A DNA stretch of 64,000 bases from Campylobacter sp. MIT 12-8780. Lineage in GTDB: Bacteria; Campylobacterota; Campylobacteria; Campylobacterales; Campylobacteraceae. Where the stretch lies: assembly GCF_006864535.1 (NCBI RefSeq), contig NZ_QHLL01000003.1:1-64000 (forward strand), in the 5' to 3' direction. Positions 37,220 through 45,374 of this stretch are shown here, in pieces. The notes under the pieces are model-generated. The model had not been told where the DNA came from, did not search any database, and saw only the letters and a program-made list of their open reading frames with translations. How positions within the stretch are numbered: position 1 is the stretch's first letter; every line of letters starts with the position of its first letter. Made by a program: the position numbers and the translations under genes.

Positions 37220-37405
37220 TTATAAACCTTTATCGGCTTTAATGAGTCTTGTAAATTGCCTTGCGAGTAGGGCGGCCTTGTCCTTATCTTTAGCAATTTG
37301 CCTTATATTTTGTGTAAAATCATACAGCCTATCATCAAGCATATAATCGCTTATTTGCTCTTTTTTCATACTTGTTTTTGGCGGTATTTTTTTCTTGAAA
37401 AACAT
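37220..37405 (-). CDS. Small basic protein of unknown function
   Basis: A 61-residue Lys-rich soluble protein (MFFKKKIPPKTSMKKEQISD...). A central helix YMLDDRLYDFTQNIRQIAKDKDKAALLARQF ends with LIKADKGL. A good AAGGA precedes the ATG, and a perfect TATAAT box lies 35 nt further up, so expression looks real. I know no family. It sits alone between the YejM-like gene and the pab operon, all on the minus strand. Confidence 0.6.
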   Translation of the reverse strand: MFFKKKIPPKTSMKKEQISDYMLDDRLYDFTQNIRQIAKDKDKAALLARQFTRLIKADKGL

Positions 37406-37441
37406 TGATTTTCCTTTTTTATTTCTTTAAAATCAGGCTGT

Positions 37442-37447
37442 ATTATA
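37442..37447 (-). promoter_or_regulatory. -10 box of the 61-residue protein gene
   Basis: TATAAT on the minus strand within GTATTATAATAC, about 35 nt before the ATG at 37405. Confidence 0.55.
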
Positions 37448-37507
37448 ATACCAAAAGCTTAAATTTGAGATTAAAAAAATGAGATTTTTGCGGTAAGATT
37501 TGTAAAT

Positions 37508-38080
37508 TTATTTTAAACGCAAGAAATTCAGCAAAATCACCTCCGCGCCTTGAGATAAAATCGCTTCTGGGTGAAACTGTACTCCATAAATATCATACTT
37601 TTTGTGCTTTAAAGCCATAAGAACATTGTTTGTATCATAAGCTAAAGCCTCATAATCTTTAGGAAGTTTTTTCACATATAAAGAATGATATAAGCATACC
37701 TTAAAATTCTGCTTTAAACCTCGAAATAGGGCATTTTCTTTGAATTTTATCTGCGTTGTTTTGCCGTGTTTTGGTTCTTTTAGTTTGGCGATCTTGCCCC
37801 CACTCACATAAGCAAGGCATTGATGTCCTAGACAAATGCCAAGTATTTTTTTGTTTTTTTGAAAATGCTTGATAACTTTTGTGCTTAAATTTGTATGTTT
37901 TGGCGCATTTGGACCCGGAGAAATGATGATATGAGAGAAATTTAAACCCTCAAGCTCTTTGGGGCTTTTATACTCATCATCTTTGATAACAAGCGCTTCA
38001 AAGCCAAATTTTTCAAGCAAATAGATGATATTATAAGAAAATGAATCATAATTATCGATAAATAAAACTTTACTCATCAA
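37508..38080 (-). CDS. pabA: Aminodeoxychorismate/anthranilate synthase glutaminase component
   Basis: A 190-residue class I glutamine amidotransferase that supplies ammonia to chorismate. NYDSFSYNI at the N-terminus, ISPGPNAP, the nucleophile in ILGICLGHQCLA and the catalytic His/Glu in GVQFHPEAIL are all present. It overlaps the pabB-pabC gene by 11 nt, so in this context it serves p-aminobenzoate (folate) synthesis rather than tryptophan. A shared role with TrpE cannot be excluded. Confidence 0.92.
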   Translation of the reverse strand: MMSKVLFIDNYDSFSYNIIYLLEKFGFEALVIKDDEYKSPKELEGLNFSHIIISPGPNAPKHTNLSTKVIKHFQKNKKILGICLGHQCLAYVSGGKIAKLKEPKHGKTTQIKFKENALFRGLKQNFKVCLYHSLYVKKLPKDYEALAYDTNNVLMALKHKKYDIYGVQFHPEAILSQGAEVILLNFLRLK

Positions 38081-39878
38081 AAACCTTTAAATTCAGCTTT
38101 ACAGCTCCTCTAAGTGAATTAATAGCCCAAAGCTCATCAGCCTTAAAAAGCTCGGGTTTAAAAAGTGTTTTTTCTTTGATATGCTGAGTTTGAAGCAAGA
38201 CTTGTCTATATATGCCATCAAGCAAACCAAATTTTAAGCTTGGTGTATAAAGTTTGCCATTTAAACTAAGCACTAAATTTGTCCTTGAGCCTTCCAAAAG
38301 TCTTTCTTTCTCATCACAAAACGCCTCATCATAGCATAAATTCGCCTCACATTTACTCGCTGAATTTGAAAAACGATCCCTTAAAGAGCTTTTATGAAAG
38401 CTTAGATCATCTTTTATAAACGTGTCTTTTGACAAGTATAAAAGCTTGCTTTGTGAAGGCTTAATCTTAAAAAACTCAAATTCAAAATCGCCATTCTTAA
38501 AAAGCTTGAGTCTCAAACCAGCCTCTTTTAACTCACTTTTCACAAAACTTTCATCAAAAAAATCATTTTCCTTAGAAAATAAAAGCTCATTAAAGCTTTC
38601 AAAACTTAGCTTAGTAAAATCCTGATAAGCCCGCTGCTTTTCTAAAATGCCTTTAAATTCTCCTAAAAGCTTTTTGTGTTTGAAATTTAAGGCTAGGGCA
38701 GAGTGAAATAAACGTTTTAAATGCTCTTTAAAAAACAAAATTTTTCCATATTTAAAAAGCATAGTTTCAAAAAGACAAAAATCCTGCTTCAAAGGCTTTA
38801 AGAAGGAACTCTTTAGCTTTAATTCCTTAAATTCATCCCCAGCTTTTGAATCAAACACCACGCCACTTCCCACACCAAAGCTAAAATCAGACTTTAAACT
38901 CTTTCGCTCAAGTGTGCGAATAGCGACATTAAACACACTCTCATCTTTATGCACCAAGCCTATAGCCCCACAATACACGCCTCGTTTTCTTCGCTCAAGT
39001 TTGTTTATCAGCTTCATCGTCTCAAGCTTTGGAGCTCCTGTTATAGATCCGCATGGAAAAAGCGCTTCAAACACCTCAAACAAAGTTGTTTCAGCCTTTA
39101 AAGTCGCACTGATCTGCGAGATCATTTGGTGCAAGCTTTTGTAAGTTTTGATCGCAAAAAGCTTATCAACTTTTACTTCATCAGCGATTTTTGATAAGTC
39201 ATTGCGTAATAAATCCACAATCATCACATTTTCACTTAAATTTTTATGATCATTTTGTAAAAAGTGCTTATTTTGTTTATCTAAAATCTCATTTTCACCC
39301 CTTTTTATCGTGCCTTTCATAGGCTCAGTAAGAATTTTTTGATCTTTTATCTTGAAAAAAAGCTCTGGAGAAAAGCATAAAATTTCGCCAAATTCACTTT
39401 GTAAAAAGGCTTTGTATTCGGCATTTTGTTCTTTTGTAAGAAGCTTAAAAAGCTCAAAGCTTGGAATTTTCGTGCGAAGCTTGAGCTTTTGGGTGAGATT
39501 GATTTGATAGCTTTGTCCTTTTTTGATACTTTTTAAAACCTTTTTAAAAGCCTTACAGTAAGCTTTTTTATCAAGCTTTTGAGTAAGGGTAGGGTAGTAG
39601 CGCATAAATGGATTTAAATTTAGCTTAAAAATCGATCGTTTTTTAAAGCAAAGTGCGTATATATAAGGCTTTTTGCTTGTAAAATTTGTATCAAAAAGAT
39701 AAGTATAAAACTCATATTTTACACAAATTATGATGAAATACTCTTGCTTATATTGTTTTATTTTTTCAAAAAAAGTCTTGGTTTCTTGATAATTTCTCGC
39801 AGAAAAAGAAAAGGCAAAATCTTGATAGATATGATCCCCAAACACAGCAAAATTTTGCTTTAAGTTAGCCTTACTCAT
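38070..39878 (-). CDS. pabB: Fused aminodeoxychorismate synthase (PabB) and lyase (PabC)
   Basis: A 602-residue fusion. Residues about 1-330 are the chorismate-binding PabB domain: GQSYQINLTQKL, the EPMKGTIKRG motif with the lysine nucleophile that marks ADC synthase, MIVDLLRNDLSKI and CGSITGAPKLETM. Residues about 340-602 are a class IV aminotransferase-fold PabC, seen in LFETMLFKYGKILFFKEHL and the final ELWAINSLRGAVKLN. The enzyme makes 4-aminobenzoate and pyruvate from chorismate with ammonia from PabA. It overlaps xerH by 8 nt and pabA by 11 nt, so the three form one operon. Confidence 0.9.
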   Translation of the reverse strand: MSKANLKQNFAVFGDHIYQDFAFSFSARNYQETKTFFEKIKQYKQEYFIIICVKYEFYTYLFDTNFTSKKPYIYALCFKKRSIFKLNLNPFMRYYPTLTQKLDKKAYCKAFKKVLKSIKKGQSYQINLTQKLKLRTKIPSFELFKLLTKEQNAEYKAFLQSEFGEILCFSPELFFKIKDQKILTEPMKGTIKRGENEILDKQNKHFLQNDHKNLSENVMIVDLLRNDLSKIADEVKVDKLFAIKTYKSLHQMISQISATLKAETTLFEVFEALFPCGSITGAPKLETMKLINKLERRKRGVYCGAIGLVHKDESVFNVAIRTLERKSLKSDFSFGVGSGVVFDSKAGDEFKELKLKSSFLKPLKQDFCLFETMLFKYGKILFFKEHLKRLFHSALALNFKHKKLLGEFKGILEKQRAYQDFTKLSFESFNELLFSKENDFFDESFVKSELKEAGLRLKLFKNGDFEFEFFKIKPSQSKLLYLSKDTFIKDDLSFHKSSLRDRFSNSASKCEANLCYDEAFCDEKERLLEGSRTNLVLSLNGKLYTPSLKFGLLDGIYRQVLLQTQHIKEKTLFKPELFKADELWAINSLRGAVKLNLKVFDE

Positions 39879-40950
39879 CTTGACTTATTTCTTTTTCGCT
39901 AACTTCTTTAGCCACTTCAGCAGCAAGCTTGAGCTTGTCACTATCAAAATGTGTGTAAATTCTTGAAGTATCAAGACTAGCATGCCCTAAGGCTTCTTGG
40001 ACTAAAACTAAGTCTTTTTGTTTTTTATAAAGCAAGGTAGCAAAGGTATGACGTAGCATGTGAGCGCCGTTTTTTTGCTTGCGAATGCCAGCTTTAAAAA
40101 GGATTTGCTCGACTATACGGCTGACATAAGCTTGAGTTAAAGCTGTGCCTTTTTTGTTGCTAAAAAGTAGGGCGTCTTGGCTAAGATAATTGATCTCTAA
40201 GTCTTGCAAAAGCTTTTCAATTAATTCTTTTTTAATCATCACAACGCGGTATTTGTTGCCCTTAGCTCGAATTCGAATGATATATAAGTCATTTTCCTCG
40301 CTGATATCCTTGCGTTTGAGATTGATAGCCTCACTTACTCTTATGCCTGTAAAGATGATGATTTTAATGATGAGCTTGTTTCGCGTGGTGTTGGCTTTAA
40401 AGTCTGCATTTTCAACCGCATCAAGAAATTTTTTAATCTCATCTTCGCTCATATATTCGGGTAATTTGCCCTTAAAGCTGCTTATGCCAGCCCAGTTTTT
40501 AAGGCTTATATCATAAATATGAGCCTTGCCTTCTTCTTCATTTTGCTTATCTAAAAAATCAAAAAAATTCATCATCGCAATGCGGTAGTTTTTCTTGCTC
40601 GCATCAGATAAAGCTCCTGTAATGCTTGCAAGCACTTCAATCACGAGCTCCTCATCAATCTGCTTCATCGAGTAAAGCTTATAAAAACAAAGCTGTTCAT
40701 AAAGCTTTTTAAGAGGGTTAAAATAAGTATTTACGCCTGTTAATCCGGCATTTCTAGCTTTTTTTACCAAGGCGTCAAGCTCTTCTATATGATGCACGTT
40801 TTTTGTAAGTTCAAAATTTACCATAGCCAAGGCTTGAGCGTTTTTAAGTTCTTTATTTGAAAGCGAACTCAGCTTAAATTTAACATATCTTGCAAGCCAA
40901 AAGAGCAGGGAATGCTCAAAATCCTCTTCGCAGTCAAGTGGGTATTTCAT
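39871..40950 (-). CDS. xerH: Single-type tyrosine recombinase XerH
   Basis: A 359-residue site-specific recombinase. The catalytic set is visible: Arg in FTGIRVSEAINL, Lys in the beta-hairpin (RAKGNKYRVV), HxxR in HMLRHTFATLL, His in LGHASLDTSRIY and the Tyr nucleophile in IYTHF. The N-terminal half is the SAM-like core-binding domain. Epsilonproteobacteria use this single Xer to resolve chromosome dimers at difH with FtsK. It leads the operon xerH-pabBC-pabA, and its stop overlaps pabBC. RBS AAGGA. Confidence 0.94.
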   Translation of the reverse strand: MKYPLDCEEDFEHSLLFWLARYVKFKLSSLSNKELKNAQALAMVNFELTKNVHHIEELDALVKKARNAGLTGVNTYFNPLKKLYEQLCFYKLYSMKQIDEELVIEVLASITGALSDASKKNYRIAMMNFFDFLDKQNEEEGKAHIYDISLKNWAGISSFKGKLPEYMSEDEIKKFLDAVENADFKANTTRNKLIIKIIIFTGIRVSEAINLKRKDISEENDLYIIRIRAKGNKYRVVMIKKELIEKLLQDLEINYLSQDALLFSNKKGTALTQAYVSRIVEQILFKAGIRKQKNGAHMLRHTFATLLYKKQKDLVLVQEALGHASLDTSRIYTHFDSDKLKLAAEVAKEVSEKEISQDE

Positions 40951-40978
40951 CGTTTGGTTTTCCTTAAAATAAAAGGGT

Positions 40979-40984
40979 ATTGTA
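40979..40984 (-). promoter_or_regulatory. -10 box of the xerH-pab operon
   Basis: TACAAT on the minus strand, about 30 nt before the ATG at 40950, with AAGGA between. No -35 box is seen. Confidence 0.5.
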
Positions 40985-41588
40985 AGATATTTTTAATGAA
41001 AAAGAGCTTTAAACAAAATTAAAAAATAAAAATAATATTTTAAAACTCTTTTTTTATCATTATTTATATTAAATGATAAATATAAATTATAAATTCTTAT
41101 TGAGTTATATTCATACTTACAATTTTATTTTTTGCTATGCTAAAAAAGTAGGTATATATAAACACAAACCTATGCTTAAAATTCTATGGATAAAAAAATA
41201 AACTTCAAAAGGTAAAATGGTTTAATATCCTATATAATAGTAATTTAAAAGTAAAAATAGAGTATGGTATGCAAAAATATAAAAAAGTTTGAAAATTATA
41301 GTTTTCAATACAAAATTAAAATACAAAGCTGATTTTACATTATATCATATAATTATACATATTAATTAAGTTTATTTTAAATTAATAATTTATAAATTTA
41401 TTTATAAATACTTATATAATATTTTTTGTATTTAAATAATATTATTTTACTATTTTATCAGCTTTAAAATCATATCCATTCTTTTAATGTTTTTGCGTTA
41501 TTTTGGTGTTTGTATTTTTGATGTTGTGTGTTGTGAAATGATTTTATAAAGATTTTTAATTTTATTAAGTGCGTATTTATATTTTTTG
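40985..41588. other. Long AT-rich gap between divergent xerH and an outer-membrane protein gene
   Basis: About 600 bases with almost no G+C runs. It contains no credible gene. It holds the inverted repeat at 41053-41080, several TATAAT-like words and long A/T alternations such as ATTAATTAAGTTTATTTTAAATTAATAATTTATAAATT near 41360-41400. This could be a regulatory region for the abundant OMP gene, a recombination site for XerH, or decayed DNA. Nothing more can be supported. Confidence 0.5.
41053..41080. repeat. 28-bp inverted repeat near xerH
   Basis: TTTATCATT, a 10-nt centre and AATGATAAA make a perfect 9-bp inverted repeat totalling 28 bp. This is the size of a classical dif-type site with 11-bp arms and a 6-bp centre, the innermost bases being imperfect. 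AT-rich DNA makes chance palindromes common, so function is only a suggestion. Confidence 0.5.
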
Positions 41589-41596
41589 GCTAGAAT
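41589..41596 (+). promoter_or_regulatory. Extended -10 promoter of the outer-membrane barrel gene
   Basis: GCTAGAAT fits gnTAnaAT. The leader is about 53 nt and ends in AAGGA before the ATG at 41656. T-rich blocks precede it with roughly 10-nt period. Confidence 0.6.
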
Positions 41597-41655
41597 TACA
41601 CTTTCAAAATCGTTAAATCTTAAAATTTAATGAAATACACTTTGAAGGAAACACA

Positions 41656-42249
41656 ATGAAAAAGATTTTCACAAGCGTTGCAGTAGCTTCGGCTTTGCTT
41701 GCAAGTGCTGCTGTTGCAGAAGACTCTGGTGCATTTGTTGGTGCAAATGTTGCTTATGGTGCAGCTAAACCAAATTCAACTAGTTTGAGATCAGGTGGCT
41801 CATATACTGGCTTTAGATATGGTATCATCGCTGGTTATAAAGAATTTTTTGATGCGAATTTTGGTGTAAGATACTATGGAACCTTTGATTTGGGAACTAA
41901 ATACACCAAAGGTGGTAACAATCCACAAATTGAAACAATGAACCTTTATGTTAATGCTGATGCGCTTTACAATTTCGCTCAAGAAGGCGATCTTGAATAT
42001 GGCGTTTTTGGCGGTGTGGGCTTGGGTTATGTTAGCCACGAAGTAAAAAATAAAAGAACAGGAAATGATGAACCAGATGGCTTTGATGTTGCTTTAAATC
42101 TTGGTTTAAGAACTACTTATAATTATGTACATGGCTTTGAGCTTTTTACTCGTTTTGGACTTTTAAATCAAGAAGCTACAGCTAATGGCGTAACCTCTAA
42201 GGTAAAACAACCTTATCAAGTAGGACTTCGCTATACTTTTTCGTTTTAA
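41656..42249 (+). CDS. Small outer-membrane beta-barrel protein
   Basis: A 197-residue protein with a clear signal peptide (ends ASAAVA, cleavage before EDSG). The mature part is a series of Gly/aromatic amphipathic strands (FVGANVAYG, FRYGIIAGY, NFGVRYYGTF, YGVFGGVGLGYV) ending in YTFSF with a terminal phenylalanine. It resembles the Helicobacter/Campylobacter 8-stranded OMP family (OmpW/Hop-like). It is monocistronic with its own promoter and strong terminator, suggesting high expression. The ligand or partner is unknown. Confidence 0.85.
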   Translation: MKKIFTSVAVASALLASAAVAEDSGAFVGANVAYGAAKPNSTSLRSGGSYTGFRYGIIAGYKEFFDANFGVRYYGTFDLGTKYTKGGNNPQIETMNLYVNADALYNFAQEGDLEYGVFGGVGLGYVSHEVKNKRTGNDEPDGFDVALNLGLRTTYNYVHGFELFTRFGLLNQEATANGVTSKVKQPYQVGLRYTFSF

Positions 42250-42272
42250 TTAAACATTATTCACTAAAATAC

Positions 42273-42301
42273 AAAGGCTAGTTATTTTTCTAGCCTTTTG
42301 T
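42273..42301 (+). terminator. Intrinsic terminator of the outer-membrane barrel gene
   Basis: AAAGGCTAG, an 8-nt loop and CTAGCCTTT, followed by TGTTAATTTTT. It is a strong 9-bp stem 23 nt after the stop codon. Confidence 0.85.
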
Positions 42302-42403
42302 TAATTTTTAAGACATAAAAACCAACTTTTAAAAACAAAATTTAATCACTCCCCTCCCCTATCATATTTCGTCTATTAAGTTCATTTTTGCAAAAACACA
42401 AAT

Positions 42404-42892
42404 TTACAAATGCCTTTCTTTTAAATTCTTTGAGTTTTCAAAGAATACAAGCCTTGCTTGGTGTAGTTTTAGCTCCTTAAAACTTGGCAATTCTAAACAC
42501 AACACAGAGCAAGTCGCAAAGGAAGGCAAATGAATTTCGCTTAAAAGCTCAATGCTTTCTTTCAGGGCTGGGTTGTGTCCTACGAGCATTATTTCTTGGT
42601 AGTTTTCATCGATTGTTTTGATGAGATTAATTATATCTTTAGCTTCAGCCTCGTATAAACGCTCCTCAAAAACAAGCTCACAGCCCAAAGTCTGCGCAAA
42701 TTCCCTAGCTGTCTGGCTTGTCCTTGTAGCTGGGCTTGAGATAATGCAATTTAAGTTGAATTCAAAGCTCTTAAGTCTTTCAAGCATGAGCTGTATATCT
42801 TTCTTGCCCTTCTTGCTTAGCCTTCTGTAAAAATCGCCCTCTTTTGCACTCTCCTCAGCTTTGGCATGACGTAAAAAATAAATCCTTTTCAT
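42404..42892 (-). CDS. sixA: SixA-type phosphohistidine phosphatase
   Basis: A 162-residue histidine phosphatase. The catalytic RHA motif (YFLRHAKAEES), the second arginine (SSPATRTSQTA), the glutamate (RLYEAEA) and the distal histidine (MLVGHNPALKE) are present. The small size and RHAxA pattern are SixA-like, acting on phosphohistidine proteins, rather than a sugar-phosphate mutase. It follows the rhomboid gene by 16 nt in the same direction. Counterpart of Cj1002c. Confidence 0.9.
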   Translation of the reverse strand: MKRIYFLRHAKAEESAKEGDFYRRLSKKGKKDIQLMLERLKSFEFNLNCIISSPATRTSQTAREFAQTLGCELVFEERLYEAEAKDIINLIKTIDENYQEIMLVGHNPALKESIELLSEIHLPSFATCSVLCLELPSFKELKLHQARLVFFENSKNLKERHL

Positions 42893-42908
42893 ATAATCAC
42901 TTCCTTAG

Positions 42909-43424
42909 CTATTTCTTTAAAATTCGCATTTTAGCGATGATAAATCCGCACAAAAAGCCAAATATATGCGCATACCAAGCGATATTTACACCCACAAGTA
43001 AAGGTGCAAAACTAATGAGTAAAATAGCCACTACAAGTCCTTTTGCACTTGATTTATCAATACACGCATAATACCCTATCAAAACGCAAATCGCCCCACT
43101 CGCACCAACAATATTCACAAAATGCGTTTCAAATATATCAATATACAAAAAGCTCAAAAACGAGCAAGCAAGCCCTCCAAGTATGTATAAAAGAGCAAAC
43201 CTAAGGCTTCCAAGATAACGTTCTAAAACAAAGCCAAATTGATAAAGTGTGATCATATTTAGCGCTAAATGCGTAAGATTAGCATGCAAAAACATAGAGC
43301 TTAAAAGCTGCCAATAAAAACCATCTTTAAAGGCTAAATTTAAGCCAAAAATAACTTTTAGCTCATTATCTGGCAAAAGAAAATAAATAATGATATTTAA
43401 AGCGATAAGCAAAACACAAAACAA
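42909..43424 (-). CDS. Rhomboid-family intramembrane serine protease
   Basis: A 171-residue protein with six hydrophobic segments. HANLTHLALNM, the catalytic serine in VGASGAICVL and the catalytic histidine in AWYAHIFGFLCGF are the rhomboid dyad and oxyanion parts. It is the minimal GlpG-like core without an N-terminal domain. The start is TTG at 43424 with AAGG 7 nt upstream. It is paired with sixA as in C. jejuni (Cj1003c-Cj1002c). Confidence 0.88.
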   Translation of the reverse strand: MFCVLLIALNIIIYFLLPDNELKVIFGLNLAFKDGFYWQLLSSMFLHANLTHLALNMITLYQFGFVLERYLGSLRFALLYILGGLACSFLSFLYIDIFETHFVNIVGASGAICVLIGYYACIDKSSAKGLVVAILLISFAPLLVGVNIAWYAHIFGFLCGFIIAKMRILKK

Positions 43425-43501
43425 TTTTAAGCCTTTTTAGCAAATTATAACATTTCTATGTTAAGATAATCCAAAATTCACGCTGGCTTCACTAAAATTG
43501 A

Positions 43502-43509
43502 GCTAAAAT
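43502..43509 (+). promoter_or_regulatory. Extended -10 promoter of the PepSY-like gene
   Basis: GCTAAAAT fits gnTAnaAT, about 23 nt before the GTG start at 43533 with AAGGA between. Confidence 0.55.
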
Positions 43510-43532
43510 ACAGAAAAATTAAGGATATTATA

Positions 43533-43949
43533 GTGTTTAAAAAGTTTGTTTTGGCTTTTTTCTTTCTTTGTTTGCTTGCAAAGGCTGATCTTATCATATC
43601 TCCAGACTCTTTGCCTGAAAACACTAAACAATTTTTAAGCACGAATTTTAAAGCACAAGTTGGTATGGCACAAAGAGATGGCAATTCTTTTGAAGTGTAT
43701 CTTACTGATGGCACTGAACTTGAGTTTGATATAATGGGAAATTGGAAAGAAATTAGTAGCAAATTCACACCGATTAATTTTTCTATATTGCCAGCAAATA
43801 TCGCCGCAATCATACAAAATCAATTTCCAAATACATTTTTACTCGAGGCTGAAAGAAAGATAAATTACTACAAAATCAAGCTTTCTAATAGACTTGAGCT
43901 TAAAATAGACGCAAATGGAACTATCTTAAGTCAAGAATTTGATGATTAA
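43533..43949 (+). CDS. Periplasmic PepSY-like (BLIP-like) protein
   Basis: A 138-residue secreted protein. A signal peptide (MFKKFVLAFFFLCLLAKA) is followed by two copies of an alpha-beta-beta unit: LPENTKQFLSTNF with VYLTDGTELEFDIMGNW, then LPANIAAIIQNQFP with IKLSNRLELKIDANG. This is the PepSY-like putative beta-lactamase-inhibitor-like fold, common in Campylobacter and Bacteroides. The role is unknown. The GTG start follows AAGGA. A bidirectional terminator separates it from the aminotransferase gene. Confidence 0.82.
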   Translation: MFKKFVLAFFFLCLLAKADLIISPDSLPENTKQFLSTNFKAQVGMAQRDGNSFEVYLTDGTELEFDIMGNWKEISSKFTPINFSILPANIAAIIQNQFPNTFLLEAERKINYYKIKLSNRLELKIDANGTILSQEFDD

Positions 43950-43957
43950 GTGCAGAG

Positions 43958-43997
43958 AAAATGAGCTCGTTTTACTTTGATAAAAAGCTCTCATTTT
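43958..43997. terminator. Bidirectional terminator between convergent genes
   Basis: AAAATGAG and CTCATTTT enclose an inner TTTTA/TAAAA stem. A-rich and T-rich flanks make it functional in both directions, for the PepSY-like gene and the aminotransferase gene that end on either side. Confidence 0.65.
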
Positions 43998-44003
43998 AAA
44001 AAA

Positions 44004-45269
44004 CTAGCTCAATTCCTTTATACTCGCCTTTAAAGCCTTAAAGAAATAACGCAAATCCTCTTCTTCATGCGTATAATGAAGGCTTACCCTAAGCCAGCCC
44101 GGTTTAGTGCTTAATTTCACATTATCTTCTAAGCCAAGCAAATCATGCCCATAAGGTCCAGCACAAGCACACCCTGCCCTTGTTTCTATCTTGTATTTTT
44201 TACTTAGATGATAAGCTAGATCAAAAGGAGAAATGCCTTTGATATTAAAAGAAAAGATTGCTAAGCGATTTTTAAGCTCTTTTGCGTAAATGATGGCTTC
44301 TTTGATACTTTCAAGTTCCTTAAAAAACATTTTTACAAGTTTTTGTTCTTTTGAAACGATCTTTTCAAGTCCTATATTTGCTTTTACTCTAAAAGCAAGA
44401 CTTGCTTTAATAAGCCCCAAAATAGGCGGTGTGCCACCCTCTTCTAAGCTTTCAATATCACAAAGATAAGAAGCTGAACTCCTTGAGACATAACCCACAG
44501 TTCCACCAGCTGCAAAGCTAGGCTTAGGGGCACATAGGCTTTTTTTAATCACCAAAAGCCCACATCCTCCAACTCCACCTAAAAATTTATGCGAGCTGAT
44601 AAATAAAGCATCATAAAAGCTAGCAGCTATATGATGATAAGGCGCAAAAGCTGAAGCATCATAAGCAATAATAGCTTTATATTTGCGTCCAAGCTTGCTT
44701 ATAGCCTTATAATCACTTAAAATTCCTGTTACATTAGAAGCCAAAGAAATGCTAATGATGATCTTTCTTTCTTTGTTTTTTTCTAAAACAGAACTAAAAA
44801 AGTCAAGATCAAACTCGCCCTTTTCATTCAAAGGTACACGCACGCATTCACACAAGCCTTCTCTAAAACTTAGCTCATTTGAATGATGCTCATAAGGTCC
44901 TATGATGACAAGGGGCAGGGTTTTTTTATCTAAATTTAAAAGATATTTTTCTTTTACAAGAGGTGGAGCATAAACACCTAAAAGCTCTTGAAATTTCTTT
45001 ATAGCAGCGCTTGAGCCATATCCGCAAGCAATTAAAGCAAAATCATCATTCAAACCAAGACAGGCTTTAATCTCTTTTCTTGCATTTTGATATAAATTTT
45101 GAGTTTTAAAAGAGTGCAAAGCACTATCAGAATGCGTGTTTGCGTAGGTTAAAAGCGTATTTTTAAGATGAGCTTCCACACTTTTTAAGGCCAAAGCTGA
45201 AGCTGCAAAATCAAAATAATGCACGCCTTTTTTTAAAATAATATCTTTTCTTAAATTCTGTATTTCCAA
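44004..45269 (-). CDS. Class V aminotransferase, cysteine-desulfurase-like
   Basis: About 421 residues, PLP-dependent. FDFAASALALKSVEAHL at the N-terminus, the phosphate-binding region, YDASAFAPYHH with the PLP aspartate and the Schiff-base lysine in FISSHKFLGGVGG are seen. A Cys-rich segment RAGCACAGPYGHD lies where SufS/CsdA enzymes have their sulfur-accepting cysteine. It may therefore be a desulfurase-like enzyme, but NifS/IscS is expected elsewhere and the substrate is uncertain. The start is TTG at 45269 with GAGG 6 nt upstream. The longer frame to 45347 runs through the promoter and is rejected. Counterpart of Cj0791c. Confidence 0.8.
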   Translation of the reverse strand: MEIQNLRKDIILKKGVHYFDFAASALALKSVEAHLKNTLLTYANTHSDSALHSFKTQNLYQNARKEIKACLGLNDDFALIACGYGSSAAIKKFQELLGVYAPPLVKEKYLLNLDKKTLPLVIIGPYEHHSNELSFREGLCECVRVPLNEKGEFDLDFFSSVLEKNKERKIIISISLASNVTGILSDYKAISKLGRKYKAIIAYDASAFAPYHHIAASFYDALFISSHKFLGGVGGCGLLVIKKSLCAPKPSFAAGGTVGYVSRSSASYLCDIESLEEGGTPPILGLIKASLAFRVKANIGLEKIVSKEQKLVKMFFKELESIKEAIIYAKELKNRLAIFSFNIKGISPFDLAYHLSKKYKIETRAGCACAGPYGHDLLGLEDNVKLSTKPGWLRVSLHYTHEEEDLRYFFKALKASIKELS

Positions 45270-45290
45270 AGCAAACCTCAGCAAAAATTT

Positions 45291-45302
45291 GCTAAAATTA
45301 TA
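45291..45302. promoter_or_regulatory. Overlapping divergent promoter elements
   Basis: On the minus strand TATAAT (45297-45302) lies about 28 nt before the aminotransferase start. On the plus strand GCTAAAAT (45291-45298) fits gnTAnaAT for the next gene at 45375. The two -10 boxes overlap, so the polymerases would compete. Confidence 0.45.
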
Positions 45303-45374
45303 CAATAATTTTATCATTTTAAGGGTAGCAATATAGAATTTAGCCAATTTTCAAAGTCTTTTAAGGACTTAAAT

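Noticed and set aside
42340-42365. CCCCTCCCCT run as a phase-variable tract
   Set aside because: It is interrupted, with runs of at most four C, and lies between convergent gene ends.
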